Assembly (NCBI GenBank): GCA_964439815.1
Contig: CAYTPO010000212.1
Span: forward strand, 1-6,680
Source: JALSHZ01 sp964439815
Lineage (GTDB): Bacteria > Pseudomonadota > Gammaproteobacteria > UWMA-0217
DNA length: 6,680 nt
Direction: 5' to 3'
The notes beneath the pieces were generated by a model. That model saw only the letters and a list, made by a program, of their open reading frames with translations. It ran no database searches and had not been told where the DNA came from. Positions 1 through 5,579 of the stretch are shown in pieces. The translations under genes were made by a program, and so were the position numbers. Each line of letters opens with the position of its first letter. The first letter of the stretch is position 1.

Positions 1-5
1 AATAG

Positions 6-146
6 GGAGCCTACTGCGGAAAAGCTATTTTGGCCCTTTTTCCCCCTGATTTTCGTCAAATATAACCAATATTCTCCTCAAATCAGTGAAAAAAATGGCC
101 TAAAATAGCTTTCCCTCGCTACGACTACTATTCTCGGACAGGCTCC
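6..146. repeat. Fold-back MITE-like inverted repeat
   Basis: The outer ends are a perfect 7-bp inverted repeat, GGAGCCT at 6-12 and AGGCTCC at 140-146. Inside them, arms at 21-53 and 79-112 are imperfect reverse complements of about 33 bases, with one indel and about four mismatches; the best-matched core is AAAGCTATTTT(A)GGCC. The right arm has roughly 17 extra bases between terminus and core, so the element is asymmetric. A TAGG lies at each edge (3-6 and 147-150) and could be a target duplication, but it overlaps the left terminus by one base, so this is uncertain. There is no room for a transposase, so it is either a non-autonomous element or the paired ends of a collapsed insertion sequence. 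Family not assigned. Confidence 0.55.
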
Positions 147-319
147 TAGGCTTGTCGGTTCAGGTAGCAATTCCCTCCCAGCAGCCATTCATTGTGTCCA
201 CAGCAGATTCGTGACGGCCAACCCACTTCATCCGTTCCCTTGAGGCGTTGCCACAACGGGACAAAACCAAGTGCCCATTCCGTCCCCTAACTACCCAACA
301 GAAAAAAATCCGGGGAATC
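147..319. other. Upstream region of the PKD-protein gene
   Basis: This 173-bp stretch separates the fold-back repeat from the ATG at 320. I see no convincing sigma-70 promoter pair, and the reading frames crossing it show no recognisable protein. The only translation signal is a purine-rich run followed by GGGGA at 312-316, three bases before the ATG, which is a short spacing for a Shine-Dalgarno site. The promoter may lie here or inside the MITE-like element. Confidence 0.4.
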
Positions 320-3300
320 ATGAAATCTGCCATCACCACACTCATCACGCTCTCTCTGCTGGGTACCAATTACGCATCAGCAGAGTCCTTTACCCTGGTC
401 AAGAAGCTGGAAAATTTCTGCAGCGCCGGGCTCGACAGCCGCAGCTTTACCTGTGGCAACCCCGACCTGGGGTATTACAACGGGCATACCGATCTGAACG
501 GCAATGGCATCTACGACATCCTGGAAGTGGGTCGCACCTTTACCATCGACCTCAGCCTGCCGGAGCCACCCAAGGGCTTCGAGTACCGTGCCAACGGCCC
601 GGCAACCATCCGGCTGGACACCTTCGGCGACATGGACAGCTTTCCCGACCTGCCACCCAGGGTCAGCGATATCTCCGCCAATGAGCACTACGATATCGAG
701 TGGATCGACGTTGCGCTGGATCACTATTCCCTGGGCCGCATCTTTGACGGCAACCTGAACAACGACGCCTTCGACATGGGGGCCGAGCAGGACTGGTGGG
801 GAGACGAACATGACCGCGGCACGCTCTGGGGCGATGACACCGACGCACCTTCGGTAGTCTATGGCAGCGCCACCATCCCGCAGACCGCCTTTGCCGCCAT
901 CGTCAAGGACGGCAAGTTCTCGACAAGTTTCGGTCTGGCGCAGGATCACAATGATCTCACCGGCCATCCCTCCTTCGACAATCGCGAGGAATTCATCCAG
1001 GTCACTCTCAAATTCGATGCCGACCTGGTACCGGCAAGCGGTAGCGATACGCCCCCCACAGCCAGCTTCACCGCCTCACCAAGCGCTGGTGCGGCTCCGC
1101 TGAATGTGCAGTTCGATGCCAGCTCATCCACCGATGCAGAGGGTCGTATCAGCAAGTACCTCTGGAACTTCAAGGATGGCAGCGCCACCACCAATGGCAT
1201 CCGGCCATTTCACCAGTTCACCGGGAAGGGCTTGTACAACGTGGAACTACAGGTAACAGACAGCACCGGCCAAACCACCCGAACAACGAGAACCATCAAC
1301 GTTGGCAACACACCGCCACCCACCAACACACCACCCAAGGCTTCCTTCACAGCCACACCAGTCAGCGGCAAGGCCCCTCTGACCGTCCAGTTCGATGCCA
1401 GCGCCTCCAGTGATGCCGAAGGGCCGATCGAGCATTACCGCTGGAACTTCAAGGATGGTAGTGCTGCGGGTAGCGGTGCAAAGCCTTCACACAAATTCAC
1501 CAAGGTCGGAAACTACAACGTGGAACTCACTGTCACCGACAAGGGCGGAAAAACCGGCAAGGCGACAAAAACCATCATCGTCAGCTCCACACCTCCGGCC
1601 AATACAGCGCCCACATCCGTCATTTCCGCAGATAAGTTCACTGGCACTGCACCCGTCACTATCAACTTCAGCGGCACACAATCCACTGACAGCGATGGTC
1701 GTATTACCGGCTACACCTGGAATTTTGGTGATGGCAGTACAGCCACCAGCAAGACAGCCAGCCATGTATTTCGCCAGGCCGGGAGCTGGAAAGTCACGCT
1801 GACTGTGACGGATGACAAGAATGCAACCCATAGCAGCACCAAAACCATCACCGTCAAGGCACCTTCCAACACCGGTACACAACATGAACTACTGCCCATA
1901 CTGGATGTCGGTGCAACCGATGACTACGACTACCCTGTACTCTCCATCGAGAAATGGGATCACGGCTTCGTAAAATTCGATCTGGCGTCGATCAGCGGTG
2001 ATATTGAATCGGCCATATTGCGGGTCTACTACTTGGAGAACCACACGCTGACCACCAGTGTCTGGGCCGCTGCTCACGACCAGTGGCAGAAGAATGGCCC
2101 TACACCCATCGAAGTCGGGCAGTCATGGACGGGCATCGCCCCCCTGGCCAGCATCAAGCACAATTCACCGCGTTACCTCAACTTCCCGGTGACCACCTTT
2201 ATCAAAACGGAAGTCGCAGGTGACCGCATCGCCAGCTTTGAAATCGGTAACAACAAGGGAGGATGGCAAAGCTACGGATCGCAGGAAAGCGCCTTTCCTG
2301 CCCGGCTGGTCATCAACACCCAGGACGATGGTTCTACCGAAAATTCTGCACCAGTTGCCAAATTCCAAGTCACACCAAGCAGCGGCCCCGCACCACTGAC
2401 CATCACGATGGACGCCAGCACATCGAGCGATGCCGATGGCAGCATCATCAACTACGCCTGGGATCTCGGCAATGGCGTGAGCAAACAAGGACTGCGTCCA
2501 AGCCATGTATTGACTCAGCCAGGAACCTACACCATCAAGCTCACCGTGACCGATAACCTGAGCGCGAAAGCCAGCAGCAGCAAGACGGTCACCGTCACCC
2601 AGCCCGGTTCCACCGCACCACCGATTGCTGTTGCCACAGCCACGCCTACCAGCGCAAAACCGGGGGAAGAGATACAATTCAGGGGCGACCGCTCCTCAGC
2701 ACCAGGCGGTCGCATCATTAGTTGGCAGTGGACCTTCGGGGACGACAGCTCATCCACCCTTGCCAATCCAAAACACCGCTATGCCAGCACAGGAACCTAC
2801 AGCGTCAAACTGACTGTCACCAACGACAGCGGCAAGCACACCAGCACTACGCTGTCAGTCGAAATCAAGGATGGAACCCCCGACCCTGCAGTGCAGGTTC
2901 TCAAACCAACAGATGATCTGGGGCCGACAGGGGTTGCGGACTCCGATTTCTTCAGCGTCGGCAAATGGGACCACGGCTTTATCAAATTCGACCTGCGCAA
3001 GATCAAAGGCCCCATCGGCTCTGCCAAACTTCGGCTCCATCCGGCAGACCCGTTTTCGACCACAACCCGAGTGTGGCACGCCGGTACAGACACCTGGACC
3101 GAGCAAAATGGTAGACCCGTGGAAGTGGGTTATGAATGGTTTGACGCCCCGGTTATCGCCAGCCGCAGCCATAGTGGAACCCACTATTTTGAACTGGACA
3201 TCACAGCACTGGTGAAAAATGAATATAACGGCGATGGCCTCATCAGCCTGGAACTGGGCAACAACAGCGACAGTTGGCTCAGCTACAGCTCCAGCGAAAG

Positions 3301-3334
3301 TGAGTTCAGTCCGGAGTTGGTCATACGACCGTAA
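320..3334 (+). CDS. Secreted PKD/CBM96-like multidomain protein
   Basis: Predicted 1004-residue exported protein, probably a surface or extracellular polysaccharide-binding or adhesive factor (inferred). I start it at ATG 320 because a Sec signal peptide begins there: a Lys near the N terminus, a hydrophobic core, and Ala-Ser-Ala before a likely cut at 21/22. Residues 22-242 form an acidic domain I do not recognise, with an EF-hand-like loop at D58-E69. PKD domains follow at about 244-328, 337-421 and 430-512, then a DNRLRE/CBM96-like beta-sandwich at 523-667, PKD domains at 677-760 and 766-849, and a second DNRLRE/CBM96-like domain at 858-1004. PKD repeats show the WNFxDG-type motif (WNFKDGS twice, WNFGDGS, WDLGNGV, WTFGDDS). 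Both CBM-like domains share KWDHGFxKFDL and end in a SxESxFxxxLVI motif. Such domains commonly accompany secreted polysaccharide-active proteins. No catalytic domain, LPxTG, PEP-CTERM or membrane anchor is visible. Confidence 0.9.
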   Translation: MKSAITTLITLSLLGTNYASAESFTLVKKLENFCSAGLDSRSFTCGNPDLGYYNGHTDLNGNGIYDILEVGRTFTIDLSLPEPPKGFEYRANGPATIRLDTFGDMDSFPDLPPRVSDISANEHYDIEWIDVALDHYSLGRIFDGNLNNDAFDMGAEQDWWGDEHDRGTLWGDDTDAPSVVYGSATIPQTAFAAIVKDGKFSTSFGLAQDHNDLTGHPSFDNREEFIQVTLKFDADLVPASGSDTPPTASFTASPSAGAAPLNVQFDASSSTDAEGRISKYLWNFKDGSATTNGIRPFHQFTGKGLYNVELQVTDSTGQTTRTTRTINVGNTPPPTNTPPKASFTATPVSGKAPLTVQFDASASSDAEGPIEHYRWNFKDGSAAGSGAKPSHKFTKVGNYNVELTVTDKGGKTGKATKTIIVSSTPPANTAPTSVISADKFTGTAPVTINFSGTQSTDSDGRITGYTWNFGDGSTATSKTASHVFRQAGSWKVTLTVTDDKNATHSSTKTITVKAPSNTGTQHELLPILDVGATDDYDYPVLSIEKWDHGFVKFDLASISGDIESAILRVYYLENHTLTTSVWAAAHDQWQKNGPTPIEVGQSWTGIAPLASIKHNSPRYLNFPVTTFIKTEVAGDRIASFEIGNNKGGWQSYGSQESAFPARLVINTQDDGSTENSAPVAKFQVTPSSGPAPLTITMDASTSSDADGSIINYAWDLGNGVSKQGLRPSHVLTQPGTYTIKLTVTDNLSAKASSSKTVTVTQPGSTAPPIAVATATPTSAKPGEEIQFRGDRSSAPGGRIISWQWTFGDDSSSTLANPKHRYASTGTYSVKLTVTNDSGKHTSTTLSVEIKDGTPDPAVQVLKPTDDLGPTGVADSDFFSVGKWDHGFIKFDLRKIKGPIGSAKLRLHPADPFSTTTRVWHAGTDTWTEQNGRPVEVGYEWFDAPVIASRSHSGTHYFELDITALVKNEYNGDGLISLELGNNSDSWLSYSSSESEFSPELVIRP
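1046..1582 (+). repeat. Tandem DNA-level duplication of PKD domains 1 and 2
   Basis: The coding DNA of the first two PKD domains shares exact blocks at a constant offset of 279 bp (93 codons). CAGTTCGATGCCAGC occurs at 1109-1123 and 1388-1402, CTGGAACTTCAAGGATGG at 1162-1179 and 1441-1458, and TACAACGTGGAACT at 1235-1248 and 1514-1527. The other PKD domains do not share these blocks, so this unit looks like the most recent duplication in the gene. Confidence 0.75.
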
Positions 3335-3366
3335 ATCAGGACGGGGGTAGCGGGAATAGACATAAC

Positions 3367-3409
3367 TATTCAGCCCCCCAGCCCTCGTGGCGAGCTGGGG
3401 TACTGAATA
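3367..3409 (+). terminator. Long hairpin after the PKD-protein gene
   Basis: TATTCAG (3367-3373) pairs with CTGAATA (3403-3409). After a two-by-two internal loop, CCCCAGC pairs with GCTGGGG (3394-3400), and the tip can also pair CTCG with CGAG. The hairpin lies 32 bp past the stop codon, where a transcript 3' end is expected. No U-tract follows, so it is not a canonical intrinsic terminator. It may stabilise the 3' end or mark Rho-dependent termination. Confidence 0.45.
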
Positions 3410-3433
3410 TCAAGCTATTGCAAAGATCGCCAG

Positions 3434-3529
3434 ATGCCGGAAACGCTACCGCTTATTCCGGCCTGCAAAGGCCGGTTGCGGGGTATTTGAGTAAATCCGT
3501 AGGCCGGGACAAGTTTGCGTTCCCGGCAT
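3434..3529. repeat. BIME-like pair of inverted REP elements
   Basis: Two REP-like palindromes face each other. The first (3434-3466) starts ATGCCGGAAACGC and ends TTCCGGCCTGC. The second (3499-3529) is its inverted relative; its reverse complement starts ATGCCGGGAACGC and ends CCCGGCCTAC. Each folds alone: GCCGGAA 3436-3442 with TTCCGGC 3456-3462, and GCCGGGA 3503-3509 with TCCCGGC 3521-3527. Both resemble the classic enterobacterial REP consensus, GATGCCGGATGCGGCG followed by TTATCCGGCCTAC. Intergenic placement between two coding regions is typical of BIMEs, which are spread by REP-associated tyrosine transposases (RAYTs); no RAYT gene lies in this window. Confidence 0.7.
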
Positions 3530-3573
3530 GTGACTCTGGCAGCTCACGCCTGGGAGGCAGTACCATCAGGATT

Positions 3574-3596
3574 AAACCGGGTATAACAACCGGTTT
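3574..3596 (+). promoter_or_regulatory. Hairpin or operator-like palindrome before the SPL-family gene
   Basis: AAACCGG (3574-3580) and CCGGTTT (3590-3596) form a perfect 7-bp inverted repeat with a 9-base loop, 27 bp before the ATG at 3624. Four T residues end the right arm, so it could be a weak terminator for upstream transcription, a leader hairpin, or an operator. The loop holds TATAAC (3582-3587), a possible -10 element, but no matching -35 is evident. Confidence 0.35.
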
Positions 3597-3623
3597 TCTG
3601 CATGCTCCCGGGTTTCAGGCATA

Positions 3624-4925
3624 ATGGCAAACCCTGTTCAACAAGCCTGCACCATGTCCAGCCAAGTACCCTATGCCACCCGCTTTTCATCGCTGATAGA
3701 GAAGACTCTGTACAACCGGCTTTCTACCACGCAGCAGGCGTTTATAAAAGCGCAGGCGGAAAATTTCCGGCTGACGCATCAGGAGCTGCGCCAGCTTTGC
3801 GAAATTGCGCTGGACCTGCAAATGTGGGCAGCTCCCGAGATTGAAAAAATCTGGCCGGATACGGCTGCCCTGCCCCAGACCGGCAAGGCACTAAAGCAGA
3901 AGCTGCTACGCCATGTCACCGAGCAGTGGGAAAGCCTCAAATCACAGCCCAATCAGTACCCGACTGAAGGGCCGATAAACCGTATCAGCGCTGCGGCAGA
4001 GCCTGTCGAAAAAACCAAGGGAAAGCTCGGCCTGGGATACTGCCCGGTTGCCTCACCAAAAACCCGTTGCTGCAACCTGCTGACACTCGACGCTGTCGAT
4101 AATTGCGGTTATGGCTGCAGCTATTGCAGCATCCAGTCGTTCTATGACGGCAAGGAAATCAGCTTTGACAAGGACTTTGCCAATAAGCTGGCACAACTGG
4201 AAATCAACCCGGAAAAGACCTACCACATCGGCACCGGGCAGTCCTCCGATTCATTGATGTGGGGCAACAGTCACGGCGTGCTCGACGCACTGCTGGCCTT
4301 TGCTCGCAAGCACCCCAATATCATTCTGGAGCTGAAAACGAAATCTGCCAACGTCAGCCACCTGCTACGCAATGATATTCCGCGCAATATACTCTGCACC
4401 TGGTCACTCAATACCGAGACCATTATCAACAACGAGGAACACGGCACCGCCAGCCTGGAAAAACGTCTCGGCGCCGCCAGAGCCATTGCCGATAACGGGG
4501 GCATCGTCGGCTTTCATTTCCACCCAATGGTGCAATATGACCAGTGGGAAAAGGACTATGAAAACGTCATCGACACCCTGACAAGAACCTTCGGACCGGA
4601 AGAAGTCGCCCTGATCTCACTGGGTACCCTCACCTTCATCAAACCCGTCATCCGCGATATCCGTCAACGCGGTATCGAAACCCAGATCCTCAAACTGCCA
4701 CTGGAAAATGCCGAAGGTAAACTCTCCTACCCGGATGAGATCAAACTGGCCATGTTTTCCCACGCCTATCACTGCTTCCCGAAAAACTGGCAGGAACAGG
4801 TATTTTTCTACCTCTGCATGGAACACCAACGATTCTGGGAACCGGTCTTCGGTTTCAGTTACCAAAACAATGATGCATTTGAAACTGCCATGAAAAAATC
4901 CTACATGGACAAGATTTGGAGCTGA
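3624..4925 (+). CDS. SPL-family radical SAM protein
   Basis: A 433-residue radical S-adenosylmethionine enzyme of the spore photoproduct lyase family (SplB-like). The iron-sulfur cluster motif CX3CX2C is C161-G-Y-G-C165-S-Y-C168. Downstream landmarks match the family: GTGQSSDSL at 203-211, LELKTKS at 235-241, WSLN at 260-263, then HFHPM followed by a WEKDYENVI segment, and ISLGTLTF. True SPL in Bacillus repairs the 5-thyminyl-dihydrothymine lesion of spore DNA. Aligning by eye to my recollection of Bacillus SplB, Y97 is kept (Y167), Y99 becomes S169, and the hydrogen-donor C141 falls on Q206. Genuine lesion reversal is therefore doubtful and the substrate is unknown. The first ~110 residues are mainly helical. 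ATG 3624 has a weak AGG at 3617-3619; ATG 3654 (Met11) is an alternative. The gene seems monocistronic and converges on the DUF1127 gene. Confidence 0.88.
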   Translation: MANPVQQACTMSSQVPYATRFSSLIEKTLYNRLSTTQQAFIKAQAENFRLTHQELRQLCEIALDLQMWAAPEIEKIWPDTAALPQTGKALKQKLLRHVTEQWESLKSQPNQYPTEGPINRISAAAEPVEKTKGKLGLGYCPVASPKTRCCNLLTLDAVDNCGYGCSYCSIQSFYDGKEISFDKDFANKLAQLEINPEKTYHIGTGQSSDSLMWGNSHGVLDALLAFARKHPNIILELKTKSANVSHLLRNDIPRNILCTWSLNTETIINNEEHGTASLEKRLGAARAIADNGGIVGFHFHPMVQYDQWEKDYENVIDTLTRTFGPEEVALISLGTLTFIKPVIRDIRQRGIETQILKLPLENAEGKLSYPDEIKLAMFSHAYHCFPKNWQEQVFFYLCMEHQRFWEPVFGFSYQNNDAFETAMKKSYMDKIWS

Positions 4926-5092
4926 ATCATCACCGGGGGATTGATTCGGAGCCTGCCACTCACATACCTAAGCTCCAGGAACCCAAACCAATGGCATTCA
5001 CCATTGCAAAAATATTTCAACATTTGTACCACGATCAATAAAACACACATCCCTATCAGCCCTGTGATCCGGTACCACCATCACCACAATCT
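4924..5092. other. Convergent intergenic gap with weak hairpins
   Basis: This is the 3' side of two convergent genes. GAATCA (4924-4929, overlapping the stop codon) pairs with TGATTC (4942-4947) across a 12-base loop, and CAATGG (4989-4994) pairs with CCATTG (5001-5006) across a 6-base loop. Neither has a U-tract on either strand, so I do not call a terminator. No gene is evident here. Confidence 0.35.
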
Positions 5093-5332
5093 TCACTCCA
5101 CCCAGAAAGGCTTACCCGCTTCTTTTTCGGCGGCCTCTCTCGTCAGACCGATATCCTCAAGCTGATCATCACTGAGCTGCGCCAATTCATGGCGTTGCCT
5201 GGCAAGTGCCCGATACCGTTTGATTCTGCAGAAAACAGCTGCCAGCAGCGCGAACAGGTCGGTTGCCCCACTCCCTCGCTCCAATGGTTGACTGGCGTGG
5301 GCTTCAAGCTTCTGGCGAATCTGCAACGACAT
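5093..5332 (-). CDS. DUF1127 small protein, YjiS-like
   Basis: A 79-residue protein ending in a typical DUF1127 (YjiS) domain at about residues 38-79. The signature is an arginine-rich helix (RYRALARQRHELAQL) followed by SDDQLEDIGLTREA and a C-terminal GKPFW. The N-terminal half is variable, with a hydrophobic stretch around FALLAAVF. The start is set by AAGGAG on the minus strand (5339-5344), six bases before the ATG; a longer frame from 5413 lacks such a site. DUF1127 proteins are short and basic, and in alphaproteobacteria some have been linked to RNA turnover and phosphate or stress physiology; the role here is unknown. It is divergent from a YjiR-like regulator, as in E. coli, which suggests that regulator may control it. 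Confidence 0.88.
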   Translation of the reverse strand: MSLQIRQKLEAHASQPLERGSGATDLFALLAAVFCRIKRYRALARQRHELAQLSDDQLEDIGLTREAAEKEAGKPFWVE

Positions 5333-5338
5333 GATTTT

Positions 5339-5344
5339 CTCCTT
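5339..5344 (-). promoter_or_regulatory. Strong Shine-Dalgarno site of the DUF1127 gene
   Basis: The minus strand reads AAGGAG followed by AAAATC and then ATG. This near-ideal site and spacing decides the start at 5332 over the upstream in-frame start at 5413. Confidence 0.85.
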
Positions 5345-5515
5345 TGACTGGGACCTGAATCCAAGGCTTGCATGCGGCGACTGGCAAAAGCTATTGATCC
5401 GCAGTGAAATCAATATCTCGCACCAAGCATTCCCATTTGAACCTCTGATCCAGAAGGGAATAATTGTAGATGTCCCACTTGCTTCGTAACAGATTCAGGA
5501 ATATTGTTTCTCAGC

Positions 5516-5575
5516 CATAACAGATCAGCTGCACTGCAACTGTTATGCCCATTCCCCTCTGCAACTGTACCGCCC
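5516..5575. promoter_or_regulatory. Putative MocR operator: direct repeat plus inverted repeat
   Basis: CTGCAACTGTNNNGCCC occurs at 5534-5550 and again at 5559-5575, start to start 25 bp, ending just before the regulator's ATG. The first copy overlaps a perfect 8-bp inverted repeat, CATAACAG (5516-5523) with CTGTTATG (5540-5547). MocR regulators such as GabR and PdxR bind direct repeats spaced by a few helical turns, so this is a plausible autoregulatory site (inference). The second copy sits against the start codon, where binding would block transcription or translation initiation. Confidence 0.5.
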
Positions 5576-5579
5576 GCCC

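Larger units (their letters stand above)
5333..5579. other. Divergent control region between DUF1127 and YjiR-like genes
   Basis: These 247 bp should contain both promoters. On the plus strand TTGCTT (5479-5484) and TATTGT (5502-5507) are 17 bp apart, a weak sigma-70 candidate for the regulator gene. On the minus strand TACAAT (5463-5468) is a good -10 match for the DUF1127 gene but lacks a clear -35. The operator-like repeats near the regulator start are listed separately. No additional gene is supported. Confidence 0.4.

Noticed and set aside
248..319. N-terminal extension of the PKD-protein frame from a TTG at 248
   Set aside because: It would place 24 hydrophilic residues before a clear signal peptide, and has no good ribosome binding site. 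ATG 320 fits better.
377..967. 196-codon open frame on the minus strand within the PKD-protein gene
   Set aside because: It lies antisense to a confidently assigned domain-bearing gene and its product resembles no family; it is a codon-bias shadow. The same holds for the minus-strand frame at 2165-2677.
3335..3623. Riboswitch or small RNA gene in the structured gap
   Set aside because: The structure is explained by a post-stop hairpin, two REP units and a short palindrome; I could not recognise a known riboswitch core.
4947..4955. CGGAGCCTG resembling the terminus of the fold-back element at 6-146
   Set aside because: Only about seven bases match, with no arm sequence or partner repeat nearby, so coincidence is likely.
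4989..5006. CAATGG/CCATTG hairpin as a bidirectional terminator
   Set aside because: The 6-bp stem is AT-rich and no U-tract follows on either strand.
4941..5165. 74-codon plus-strand frame between the SPL-family and DUF1127 genes
   Set aside because: It has no ribosome binding site or recognisable product, and it overlaps the conserved end of the DUF1127 gene.
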